DNA of 35,928 bases. Origin: CAZRVH01 sp964603635. Lineage in GTDB: Bacteria > Patescibacteriota > Gracilibacteria > Peribacterales > Peribacteraceae. Every line of letters starts with the position of its first letter. Position 1 is the first letter of the stretch. The stretch spans positions 1 through 35,928 of the forward strand of contig CAZRVH010000012.1 in the NCBI GenBank assembly GCA_964603635.1, in the 5' to 3' direction. This document shows positions 1-6,598 of the stretch, in pieces. Position numbers and translations under genes: made by a program. Below the pieces are notes generated by a model. That model was not told the origin of the DNA. It did not search any database and saw nothing but the letters and a program-made list of their open reading frames with translations.

Positions 1-1555
1 CGGATTGGTGGACGCGCAGGATCCCGTGTGCCACACGGACGGCAACCCGAACAACATGAACAGCTTCAACCCGACCGGCAATGAAGGGTACGGAAGTTCA
101 TCCTCTTCCAGCTCCGGCACGGCCCAGTGCAGCAACGGATACGATGATGACGGCGATACGCTCGTGGATATCAATGACCCGGGATGCCACACGGACTTCA
201 ACCGCTTCAACCCGAACTCCTACAATCCTTCAGGCAACAACGAGGCGGCGAACAGCGGCAACCTTGGCACATGCGCGGACGGACGTGACAACAACGGAAA
301 CGGACTGATCGACGCCCAGGATCCTATCTGCCACACGGACGGCAACCCGAACAACATGAACAGCTTCAACCCGACCGGCAATGAAGGGTACGGAAGTTCA
401 TCCTCTTCCAGCTCCGGCACGGCCCAGTGCAGCAACGGATACGATGATGATGCGGACAACCTGATCGACGGGAACGATCCGGGATGCCATACGGACAGGA
501 ACCGCTACAACCCGAACTCCTACAACCCGAACGGAACCGAATCCGGCAACGACCGCAGCCGCGGATGCCAGGACGGTATCGATAACAACGGAAACGGACT
601 GATCGACGCCCAGGATCCCGTGTGCCACACGGACGGCAACCCCAATAATCCGGGAAGTTTCGACCCGAACCGCAATGAAGACGGGGGCAACGGCCAGGGC
701 AACGGATGCATCGACGTCAAAATCCGCGCCGAAGACGACAACGGCGACCGTATCACGAAAAATCTGGATGGATTCGTCATCAAGATCGACGGAAACACCC
801 GCGTCGATGAAACGAAGAAAGACGGAACGGTCCGCTTCAGGAACCTCTCCAATGCCTCGCACTACGTAAGCATCGAACTCGATGGCGATTGGGACCTGGA
901 CAAGGTCACCCCGACCAACGGATTCGTGACGACGACCGGCAGCAGCTGCAAGACCGTGACGTTCAACATCGTCGAAAACGACAACGGAAACAACGATGGA
1001 AACGGTGATGACGCGGAAATCGACGTCCGCAAGACGGCGAGTGCAGGCGAAGTGTTCCCGGGCGGCACGATCGAATACACGATCACCATCGAGAATACGG
1101 GTGATGTCGACGTGACGGATCTCGTCATCGAAGACCGCATCCCCAGCGACCTGATCATCATCGATGACGGCGACGCCGACGACAAAAACGGCAACGAACT
1201 GACCTGGAACGTGGACATTGACGAAGGCGATACGGAAACGATCCGCTACCGCGTCTCCGTCCCGTCCTACTCGTACCCCGGCCAGGTGATCCGCAACGAC
1301 GTGCGCGTGACCTCCGACGACGGCGACTTCGATATCGACGAGAATGCATCCGCATTCGTCACGGTCATCGGCACCATGCCCCAGACGGGTATGATGGGAA
1401 TGGTCTCGAACGCAAGCGCCTACCTCACGCCGATCCGCCAGGCGGCAGCCACCTCCTCTGCCTCCGGAATGGGAACGGCAGCGGCGGCGGCGACCACGGT
1501 CCTCACGGGACTGGGCGGCGGAATCGCGTTGGGAAAGAAGTATCTCGGACTGTAA
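1..1555 (+). CDS. Repetitive secreted surface protein with Ca-loop-like repeats and DUF11 domain (5' end outside window)
   Basis: The frame is open to the left edge, so the N-terminus is missing; about 516 residues are visible. Residues 1-225 carry Asp/Asn-rich loops (cores DNNGNGLIDAQDP and YDDDGDTLVD), each followed by a C-H-T-D motif. They alternate in a 100-residue period and are joined by seven-serine linkers; such DxDxDG loops usually bind calcium outside the cell. Residues about 230-330 resemble a Cna-B/prealbumin-like beta domain (DGFVIKIDG, DGTVRFRNL). Residues about 340-450 match the DUF11 repeat domain (GGTIEYTITIENTGD). The tail contains MPQTG near residue 457, then an Ala/Gly-rich hydrophobic stretch and KK, suggesting anchoring at the envelope by a sortase-like or membrane route. 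The spacing from MPQTG to the hydrophobic stretch is longer than in classical LPXTG signals. Substrate or partner is unknown. A terminator follows directly. Confidence 0.8.
   Translation, partial: GLVDAQDPVCHTDGNPNNMNSFNPTGNEGYGSSSSSSSGTAQCSNGYDDDGDTLVDINDPGCHTDFNRFNPNSYNPSGNNEAANSGNLGTCADGRDNNGNGLIDAQDPICHTDGNPNNMNSFNPTGNEGYGSSSSSSSGTAQCSNGYDDDADNLIDGNDPGCHTDRNRYNPNSYNPNGTESGNDRSRGCQDGIDNNGNGLIDAQDPVCHTDGNPNNPGSFDPNRNEDGGNGQGNGCIDVKIRAEDDNGDRITKNLDGFVIKIDGNTRVDETKKDGTVRFRNLSNASHYVSIELDGDWDLDKVTPTNGFVTTTGSSCKTVTFNIVENDNGNNDGNGDDAEIDVRKTASAGEVFPGGTIEYTITIENTGDVDVTDLVIEDRIPSDLIIIDDGDADDKNGNELTWNVDIDEGDTETIRYRVSVPSYSYPGQVIRNDVRVTSDDGDFDIDENASAFVTVIGTMPQTGMMGMVSNASAYLTPIRQAAATSSASGMGTAAAAATTVLTGLGGGIALGKKYLGL
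29..450 (+). repeat. Tandem 300-bp repeat inside the surface protein gene
   Basis: Bases 29-150 and 329-450 are identical over about 122 bp at an exact offset of 300 bp. The intervening half-units are related at protein level but diverged in DNA. This is a coding tandem repeat of 100 codons, able to expand or contract by recombination. Confidence 0.9.
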
Positions 1556-1572
1556 TCAGGCTCGGATAAAGA

Positions 1573-1603
1573 AAAGGCCCTCCGGAGACGGGGGGCTTTT
1601 TAT
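1573..1603 (+). terminator. Rho-independent terminator of the surface protein gene
   Basis: A GC-rich stem (GGCCCTCC pairing with GGGGGGCT, one wobble) closes over a short loop and is followed by a T run. It lies 18 bases after the stop codon. Confidence 0.8.
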
Positions 1604-1604
1604 T

Positions 1605-1681
1605 GTGTCATTCCGAGCGTAGACGAGGAATGAATGGATACGCCAAAAGCATCACGCTTCGTCTACGCCCGGCGTGACACG
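1605..1681. repeat. Long imperfect palindrome of the TGTCATTCCGAGCG intergenic repeat type
   Basis: The left arm TGTCATTCCGAGCGTAGACG pairs with a right arm ending CGTCTACGCCCGGCGTGACA, with a roughly 35-base centre. It fills the gap between two convergent genes. The same opening word recurs at 13773. Repeats with this consensus are widespread in bacterial intergenic regions (general knowledge). It may help end transcription from either side. Confidence 0.7.
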
Positions 1682-1689
1682 CTTGGAAC

Positions 1690-2274
1690 TTACTCCTGGG
1701 GAAACTGCCCCATAACGAACGTCGACAATACGTCCGGCAACGTGGCGATCGATCCTTCCAGGATTTTGCGCTCCTCGTCGGAAAACGCGGACAGCACCCA
1801 GGCCGCAAGGTCGATCTTCTCCGGCTTGGGACCGACACCGATACGCAAGCGCGCGAAATTCTCGCCGAACTGCTCCACGATGGATTTCAAACCGTTATGC
1901 GTTCCGGCGCTTCCCTTGCTGCGCAGCCTCAGGGTGCCCAGCGGCAAATCGATTTCATCGCACAGGATCAGCACCTGCTGCGCCGCATCGAGTTTGAAGA
2001 AATGCACGATCTTGCGCGCGCTGTCCCCGGACAGATTCATGAAGGTGCGCGGCTTCACGAGCAGGACCGGGGCGACCCCGATACGCGCCTCCTGCGTGAA
2101 CGCATCGAATTTCTGCTGGTCCTTCCACTCCCCTTGCCCGTACGCGGCGGACAACACGTCGATGCCCATGAACCCCGCGTTATGGCGCGTGTTTTCATAT
2201 TCCCTTCCGGGATTGCCGAGGCCGATGACGACGAGGGAGGGCTTGATGGAGAAAACTATAGTCGTTTGAATCAC
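1690..2274 (-). CDS. pth: Peptidyl-tRNA hydrolase
   Basis: Releases peptides from prematurely dropped peptidyl-tRNA so that the tRNA can be recycled; a cytosolic monomer. About 194 residues, normal for the family. Family motifs are present: GLGNPG near the N-terminus, TRHNAGF with the catalytic His, CDEIDLPLG with the Asp that activates it, and GSAGTHNGLKSI. The start is uncertain. GTG at 2274 (TTG at 2277 just before it) is the first ordinary start codon that keeps the GNPG motif. However, a TATAGT hexamer at 2255-2260 lies inside that extension and points to translation beginning at ATC 2245-2247, which gives the typical N-terminus I/M-KPSLVVIGLGNPG. The gene converges with the surface protein gene. 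Confidence 0.93.
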   Translation of the reverse strand: MIQTTIVFSIKPSLVVIGLGNPGREYENTRHNAGFMGIDVLSAAYGQGEWKDQQKFDAFTQEARIGVAPVLLVKPRTFMNLSGDSARKIVHFFKLDAAQQVLILCDEIDLPLGTLRLRSKGSAGTHNGLKSIVEQFGENFARLRIGVGPKPEKIDLAAWVLSAFSDEERKILEGSIATLPDVLSTFVMGQFPQE

Positions 2275-2284
2275 CAATAATCAA
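2255..2284 (-). promoter_or_regulatory. Candidate pth promoter
   Basis: On the minus strand TTGATT (2279-2284) and TATAGT (2255-2260) are separated by 18 bases. The -10 is seven bases from an ATC codon at the natural N-terminus of Pth. The -35 lies inside the neighbouring word palindrome. Confidence 0.45.
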
Positions 2285-2342
2285 TAACCAATAATCAAAC
2301 AATAAATTCCTTCATTGAAGATTGGCTATCGGTGATTGGACA
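2273..2342. repeat. Word palindrome A (CCAATAATCA words)
   Basis: The left arm has tandem CCAATAATCA/ATAACCAATAATCA words. The right arm (about 2312-2342) is their imperfect reverse complement (GATTGGCTATCGGTGATTGG). It fills the gap between the start of pth and the stop codon of the HEPN-like gene, two bases from that stop. Confidence 0.75.
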
Positions 2343-2343
2343 T

Positions 2344-2742
2344 TCACCGGCACAAGTCTCTCAGCCCCTTCTCGAACGCGGCCATGGCGCGCGAGGCGTC
2401 CCGTTCGGACAGCGACGCATTCACCTCGTGGGCGATGGTGTTGCGAAGTTTATGGGCATCCCAGAGCGCCTGGACATTGGAAAAACGAGGCCCCGCCTTC
2501 CTCAGCTTGTCCGCCATGCTGCCCTGGAATCCCGACAGTCGCAGGGCATGGTCGAGCACTTTGTCCCCTTCCAGCACGCGGCGGTGCGCATCCGTTATCG
2601 CAAGCGCACGGTGCCAATGGTTCCAAATTTCCTCTTTTTGCGCCGCAGACAATCCCCTCGCCTTCGACTTCCACCATACGAACCACAGGAAAAAAACCGC
2701 GATGGCGACGAGAATCACGACGGAAAGGATAACCTCATTCAT
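2344..2742 (-). CDS. Membrane-anchored HEPN-like protein
   Basis: 132 residues from ATG 2742, chosen because it places a hydrophobic helix (VILSVVILVAIAVFFLWFVW) directly at the N-terminus and overlaps the preceding gene by only a few bases. The soluble part is all-helical and ends in LWDAHKLRNTIAHE. The RNTIAH segment fits the R-X4-H signature of HEPN-type helical domains, some of which are RNases in toxin-antitoxin systems, while others are not. No nucleotidyltransferase partner sits beside it; the neighbour is a bPH-domain membrane protein. Family membership is inferred from the motif alone, and a nuclease role is unproven. Confidence 0.7.
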   Translation of the reverse strand: MNEVILSVVILVAIAVFFLWFVWWKSKARGLSAAQKEEIWNHWHRALAITDAHRRVLEGDKVLDHALRLSGFQGSMADKLRKAGPRFSNVQALWDAHKLRNTIAHEVNASLSERDASRAMAAFEKGLRDLCR

Positions 2743-3331
2743 CGGCGTCTTCGGAAGGAAACATATCTTTTTTGTTGAGCTGCTCGGCAAGGATAGTGGC
2801 GAGAAGCTTTTGCACCTGCGAAGAATCTTTCAGGTTCTTTTTGTGCATGTATCCCTCCATATGCTTCAACGTGAGAATCTCGACCTGCTTCGGATTTTTC
2901 ACGTATTCCAGCGAAATGACAGCGCCCGTCGATATCTTCTCCACGCTGACGACTCCGAAATTGAAGAGCGTTCCCCATACGCCCTTGATCTCGTAGCTCA
3001 CGCCCTGGATATCGCTGTATAAAACGCGCGTGGATTGCCTGTGGAACCAACCGAACCACGCGATGTCGACGATGCCCTGATCCGTCAAAAGCCACGCATC
3101 CAGATAATAATCGAAGAAATTGCGCAGCCACCATACGAGGATGGTGACGCCGAGGATGGACGTGACGAGCACCAACGCACCCGGTCCGCGGAAAGCAAGG
3201 AGGGCGTACATGTCCAAAAGGAAAAGCGTCGTGGGCCATGCCAACGTCTTCACGCCGATGAACCAGTGCTTGTGCACGATGCGGACAAGCTCTTCGTCCT
3301 CCTCCAAGTGTTTTTTGAATAGGAAGTGCAT
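2735..3331 (-). CDS. Bacterial PH-domain (YdbS/DUF304-like) membrane protein
   Basis: 198 residues. Two adjacent hydrophobic helices (about 28-50 and 55-72) are followed by YYLDAWLLTDQGIVDI and RVLYSDIQGVSYEIKGVWG, the usual arrangement of bacterial bPH2 proteins: membrane hairpin, then a PH-like beta domain starting with a 'ltd.Ri' strand. A charged tail follows (KNPKQVEIL to the end). The function of these proteins is poorly known; some act in membrane stress or protein export. It is probably co-transcribed with the overlapping HEPN-like gene. The start is supported by a -10 hexamer ten bases upstream. Confidence 0.82.
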   Translation of the reverse strand: MHFLFKKHLEEDEELVRIVHKHWFIGVKTLAWPTTLFLLDMYALLAFRGPGALVLVTSILGVTILVWWLRNFFDYYLDAWLLTDQGIVDIAWFGWFHRQSTRVLYSDIQGVSYEIKGVWGTLFNFGVVSVEKISTGAVISLEYVKNPKQVEILTLKHMEGYMHKKNLKDSSQVQKLLATILAEQLNKKDMFPSEDADE

Positions 3332-3341
3332 GGATAAGCAT

Positions 3342-3370
3342 AGTGTAGCGAATCAATCAAAAAGGCTAAA
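3342..3370 (-). promoter_or_regulatory. Candidate promoter of the bPH gene
   Basis: Minus strand: TTTAGC (3365-3370), 17-base spacer, TACACT (3342-3347), then ten bases to the ATG at 3331. It implies a leader of only a few bases. Confidence 0.45.
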
Positions 3371-3394
3371 GTGGTAATGAAACGGGATGAATCG

Positions 3395-3468
3395 CCAATA
3401 ATCAACATCCAATAATCAAACAAGGAATCCCATCATTGATCATTGGTTATTGATGTTTGATTATTTCA
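3395..3468. repeat. Word palindrome B (CCAATAATCAACAT words)
   Basis: Left arm CCAATAATCAACATCCAATA continuing to about 3421; right arm about 3431-3468 contains ATTGATGTTTGATTATT, its imperfect reverse complement. It shares words with palindrome A. Unlike most members it lies between two divergent genes, upstream of both promoters. Confidence 0.75.
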
Positions 3469-3489
3469 TGACTTTATCAACCCATCCGC

Positions 3490-3518
3490 TGTACAGGGTG
3501 AAATCCTTGTCTTACACT
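3490..3518 (+). promoter_or_regulatory. Candidate lepB promoter
   Basis: TGTACA (3490-3495), 17-base spacer, TACACT (3513-3518). The ATG at 3525 is six bases further on, which predicts a leaderless mRNA. Confidence 0.55.
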
Positions 3519-3524
3519 CCACCC

Positions 3525-4151
3525 ATGCAGAAGGAAAAACAGCACGGATTATGGTTTCACATACTTGATGTCGTGTTCAATATCGTCGTCATCGTGACGA
3601 TCGTCGCGGGCATCCGCACCTTCCTCGTTTCCCCGTTCCAAGTGGAGGGCAATTCCATGGTGAGCACGCTGGAAGACAAGGAATACATCGTCATCAACAA
3701 ACTGGCGTATTTCATCGGCCATCCGCAACGCGGGGACATCGTCGTGTTCCGTCCGCCCAACGAACCGGGAAAGTACTACGTCAAACGCGTGATCGGATTG
3801 CCCGGCGACCAGGTCATGATCCGCGGCGGCAAGGTGTATGTACGCGGAGCGGACAAGGAGGAATCGGTCGAATTGGACGAAGGATATCTGGATCCGAAGA
3901 ACCAGGGCAAAACCTTCCGCCATCCTCCCGCAAGCGGCGACACGGACTCGACGACGTACGACGTGCCGGAGGGATCCTTCTTCGTACTCGGCGACAACCG
4001 CCAGGGCAGCCTGGACTCGCGCAGCTTCACGCTCGCCAACGGCGAAATGCAGCCGTACGTGCCCGAAAACAACATCAAGGGAAAGGTGTGGTTCGTGGCC
4101 CTGCCGATCACCAAGATCCATGCGTTTGAGAGCCCGGAATACGCTTTGTAG
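3525..4151 (+). CDS. lepB: Signal peptidase I
   Basis: Membrane serine protease that removes signal peptides from exported preproteins outside the cytoplasmic membrane. 208 residues. One N-terminal transmembrane helix (IVVIVTIVAGIRTFLVSPF) is followed by the Ser motif EGNSMVSTL, the Lys motif YYVKRVIGLPGD, and the C-terminal box GDNRQGSLDSR, so the Ser/Lys dyad is complete. ATG 3525 is preferred over the upstream in-frame ATG at 3450, because the upstream segment overlaps a palindrome and the promoter and has no counterpart in the family. Substrates in this window would include the SLH protein and the VirB6-like protein. Confidence 0.95.
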   Translation: MQKEKQHGLWFHILDVVFNIVVIVTIVAGIRTFLVSPFQVEGNSMVSTLEDKEYIVINKLAYFIGHPQRGDIVVFRPPNEPGKYYVKRVIGLPGDQVMIRGGKVYVRGADKEESVELDEGYLDPKNQGKTFRHPPASGDTDSTTYDVPEGSFFVLGDNRQGSLDSRSFTLANGEMQPYVPENNIKGKVWFVALPITKIHAFESPEYAL

Positions 4152-4232
4152 GAATCAGCTTGGAAAGCTTCAAAAAGCTTCGCAAGACTCCTTTTCCTTT
4201 CCAAGCCTTCGAATCTTCGGAAGCTATTTCCC
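4152..4232. repeat. Word palindrome C (AGCTTGGAAAGCTTC words)
   Basis: Starts at the lepB stop codon. Left arm GGAATCAGCTTGGAAAGCTT and onward; right arm ends TTCGGAAGCTATTTCC. The two are imperfect reverse complements around a centre near 4190. Its word set resembles palindrome G. Confidence 0.75.
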
Positions 4233-4245
4233 CGTTAAAAACCCC

Positions 4246-4276
4246 TTGCAAACGACCCCTTCGCCGCTATTATACT
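4246..4276 (+). promoter_or_regulatory. Candidate secE-nusG promoter
   Basis: TTGCAA (4246-4251) is followed by overlapping -10 candidates TATTAT (4268-4273, 16-base spacer) and TATACT (4271-4276). Transcription would begin near 4280-4283, giving a leader of about 30 bases with a GAGG ribosome site at 4304-4307. Confidence 0.6.
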
Positions 4277-4282
4277 CATATA

Positions 4283-4300
4283 CCCCGTCCGGGGTTTTTT
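4283..4300 (+). promoter_or_regulatory. Short GC hairpin plus T run in the secE leader
   Basis: CCCC-GTCC-GGGG followed by six T has the shape of a small intrinsic terminator. It sits at the predicted 5' end of the secE-nusG mRNA. So close to the start site it is more likely a 5'-end stabilising hairpin, or the terminator of a transcript arriving from lepB. Confidence 0.45.
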
Positions 4301-4314
4301 ACCGAGGAAACCGT

Positions 4315-4503
4315 ATGAACGCCATCACCACGTACATCAACGAATCCCTCGCGGAACTCCGCGCCGTCCGCTGGCCTACGCGCCACCAGGCCGTCCGCCT
4401 GTCCGTCATCGTCATCGCCTTCACGTTCGCGTGCGGCATTCTCCTGGGAGTGCTCGATTACGTCCTCTCCGAGGGCCTGATGTACATCCTTACCTTCGCA
4501 TAA
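4315..4503 (+). CDS. secE: Preprotein translocase subunit SecE
   Basis: 62 residues, the short single-helix form of SecE that clamps SecY in the inner-membrane translocon. The amphipathic surface helix ESLAELRAVRWPTRHQAV contains the family's E-L-x-x-V-x-W-P/T signature. One transmembrane helix follows (LSVIVIAFTFACGILLGVLD). The start ATG has a GAGG ribosome site seven bases upstream. nusG begins two bases after the stop codon, the classical secE-nusG pair. Confidence 0.93.
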   Translation: MNAITTYINESLAELRAVRWPTRHQAVRLSVIVIAFTFACGILLGVLDYVLSEGLMYILTFA

Positions 4504-4505
4504 AC

Positions 4506-5051
4506 ATGGCAAAGCAAGATCCAAACGCGGGACGAAACTGGTACGTCGTCCACACCTACGCCGGATACGAAGACAGCGTGAAACAGTCGTTGATGCAGCG
4601 CGTGCAGTCGTTCAACATGCAGGACTACATCTTCGACGTGCAGGTGCCGAAGGAAAAGCAGCTCGTCTTCAAGAAGGGCGAACCGGTGGAAGAGGAGCGC
4701 AAGCTGTTCCCGGGTTACGTGCTGGTGGACATGTCCGTTACGGATGAATCATGGTACTTGGTACGCAACACGCCGAACGTCACGGGATTCGTCGGATCCG
4801 GAAACATCCCGGTTCCCGTCACGCCGGAGGAATTCGGGGTGATCGAGCGCCGCGTGGGCGAACAGGAAGCGAAGTTCAAGAGCGACTTCCAGGTGGGAGA
4901 CCTCGTCGTCATCGCCGACGGTCCGTTCAAGAACTACGAAGGTTCCGTGGACAGCGTGGACGTGGACAAGGGCAAGCTCACGGTGCTCGTCCTCATCTTC
5001 GACCGCGAAACGCCGGTGGAACTCGACTTCACGCAGGTGAAAAAGAAATAA
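4506..5051 (+). CDS. nusG: Transcription termination/antitermination factor NusG
   Basis: 181 residues, normal length. The N-terminal NGN domain (RNWYVVHTYAGYEDSVKQSL, KLFPGYVLVDM, VRNTPNVTGFVG) binds the clamp of RNA polymerase. The C-terminal KOW domain (FQVGDLVVIADGPFKNYEGS) contacts Rho or ribosomal protein S10. Co-transcribed with secE. A hairpin repeat follows the stop codon before the convergent murJ gene. Confidence 0.96.
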   Translation: MAKQDPNAGRNWYVVHTYAGYEDSVKQSLMQRVQSFNMQDYIFDVQVPKEKQLVFKKGEPVEEERKLFPGYVLVDMSVTDESWYLVRNTPNVTGFVGSGNIPVPVTPEEFGVIERRVGEQEAKFKSDFQVGDLVVIADGPFKNYEGSVDSVDVDKGKLTVLVLIFDRETPVELDFTQVKKK

Positions 5052-5060
5052 TTCCTACCT

Positions 5061-5086
5061 GTCACCCTGAGCCTGCCGAAGGGTGA
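5061..5086. repeat. CACCCTGAGCCTGCCGAAGGGTG hairpin repeat between nusG and murJ
   Basis: CACCCT (5063-5068) pairs with AGGGTG (5080-5085). The consensus GTCACCCTGAGC...GAAGGGTGA is a common dispersed intergenic repeat in many bacteria. It lies between two convergent genes and may serve as a transcript-end hairpin, though it lacks a T run. Confidence 0.6.
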
Positions 5087-5118
5087 AGAAGAAGTAATTA
5101 ACCTGCACTTCCAAATAT

Positions 5119-6432
5119 TCATACCGACGCCTGCTTTATTTTGCGTGGCAGCATCACCGCGAGCCCCGCGGCCTGCGCAACCTGTCCCGCAGTGAAACTG
5201 AGCCCGAGCGCATACACGCCGTACTTCGGAACAAGAATCCAGGCGAGTGCGATGGCGACGGTACCGTTCACCACGTTCATGATCGCGGGCGTCGCGGTTT
5301 TGTGGAGGGCATAATACGAACGCAGTAACAGGTGATTCAGGCTTTCGAACGGGATGCTGATCGCGTAGAGCGCCAGGGCCATGCTGAACACCGGAAGCAC
5401 GCGTTGCAGATGCACGAGCTGCGCGGCAAAGGGAGTCGCAAGAACAAGGACGATCGCACCCGGGATCGTGAGGCTGAGGACGGTGAGGATCCCCTTCTTT
5501 AGATACATATTGAACCTGGCCCATTCCTTTTTCGCGACTGCGTTGCTGAGAAGCGGGAACGCGGATTGTGCCAGCGCGATGCCGACGACGCCCACGACGA
5601 CGGACTGGAAATTGCGCGCGTTGCTGTTGATGGTGACGGCACCCGCATCGAGGCCGGATGCGACCGCATCGAACACGAGCAGCTGCAATTGCAACGCACC
5701 GAGGGCGGCCATGCGCGGCAGCATGAGCCATCCCATCGTTTTCAAGTCAGGATGCCAAAAAGTTGGACGCCAGCGGAAGCCCGCGTGAAACGCCCCCGCC
5801 AGCCGCACGACCATGTACACGATCGCGCCGATGAGCGTTCCTAGCATGGGGCCGTACTCGCCATGGTAGGGCGTAAGGAAAACGGTCCCAACGATGGTTC
5901 CGCAGGTATAGAGCACCGGCGTGATGCCGTAAATCCAGTACTTCTGCACCGTCACCAGATACTGGCCGATCGCGTTTCCGAAGACGAAGAGGAAGTTCGT
6001 GAGCAGTGCCAAGCGTCCGAAGTTCACATAGAGCGTTAGGTCATCCCCGGAAAACCCGACGAGAAGCGGCGCGATCTTCGGGAAGAAGATGCAAAGCAGC
6101 AACGAAACGAATCCGAAGAACATGCTTCCCGCCCACATCACGCTGCTGAGCAGTGCGGAGGTATCGTGATGGCGGTCGTTCGCCTTGTACTTCGCAAGCA
6201 GCGGGACGAGCACGGTGGAAAGACCCGCCATGATCGTGATCTGGAACAGCAGGTCGCTCGGGCGGAAGGATGCGATGTATACGTCGACGGTAGAGAGTCC
6301 GGGGAACGTCCTGTTCAAGGCGTTGTCGCGGATCAATCCGGCCAGCGAGGCGGCAAATTGTGTCAGGGCGAGCACAAATGCCCCGCCAAGGAGTCTCTGT
6401 TGGGAGAGATGTGTTTTAAGAAACATGCGCAT
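5119..6432 (-). CDS. murJ: Lipid II flippase MurJ (MviN family)
   Basis: Flips the lipid-linked peptidoglycan precursor lipid II across the cytoplasmic membrane. 437 residues of nearly continuous transmembrane helices (about twelve to fourteen), short of the roughly 500 usual, so one or two C-terminal helices may be missing. N-terminal signatures include LIRDNALNRTFPGLSTVDVY, the MviN-type beginning, and DLLFQITIMAGLSTVLVPLL. A central segment resembles the family (LPRMAALGALQLQLLVFDAV). It stands alone on the minus strand, near murC. An in-frame second ATG at 6426 is an equally good start. Confidence 0.9.
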   Translation of the reverse strand: MRMFLKTHLSQQRLLGGAFVLALTQFAASLAGLIRDNALNRTFPGLSTVDVYIASFRPSDLLFQITIMAGLSTVLVPLLAKYKANDRHHDTSALLSSVMWAGSMFFGFVSLLLCIFFPKIAPLLVGFSGDDLTLYVNFGRLALLTNFLFVFGNAIGQYLVTVQKYWIYGITPVLYTCGTIVGTVFLTPYHGEYGPMLGTLIGAIVYMVVRLAGAFHAGFRWRPTFWHPDLKTMGWLMLPRMAALGALQLQLLVFDAVASGLDAGAVTINSNARNFQSVVVGVVGIALAQSAFPLLSNAVAKKEWARFNMYLKKGILTVLSLTIPGAIVLVLATPFAAQLVHLQRVLPVFSMALALYAISIPFESLNHLLLRSYYALHKTATPAIMNVVNGTVAIALAWILVPKYGVYALGLSFTAGQVAQAAGLAVMLPRKIKQASV

Positions 6433-6456
6433 GCATGGATCATAGCAAACGGAAAC

Positions 6457-6537
6457 GAGCTTCGTTAGCTTCTTTAGCTTCCTTAATCGAAAGCTATGAC
6501 ATATTGAAGCTAATGAAGCTACAAGCTAATGAAGCTC
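6457..6537. repeat. Word palindrome D (TTAGCTTCA words)
   Basis: Left arm GAGCTTCGTTAGCTTCTTTA (6457 on); right arm (6501-6537) ends AAGCTAATGAAGCTC, its near-perfect reverse complement. Both arms are tandem AGCTTC-type words. It lies between the divergent murJ and SLH genes. Words are shared with palindromes H and I. Confidence 0.8.
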
Positions 6538-6598
6538 CTAACGCAATAGACCCTTCACATGCCCCTCACTACAGTATATCCATCATTCCCCTCACCCA

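Noticed and set aside
2273..3468. Palindromes A and B as a CRISPR array
   Set aside because: Words are adjacent without unique spacers, arms are inverted, and no cas genes are present.
4152..4232. Word palindromes as ordinary Rho-independent terminators
   Set aside because: They lack a T run after the stem, have long imperfect arms, and two of them lie between divergent genes; true terminators here (1573, 28240, 29026) look different.
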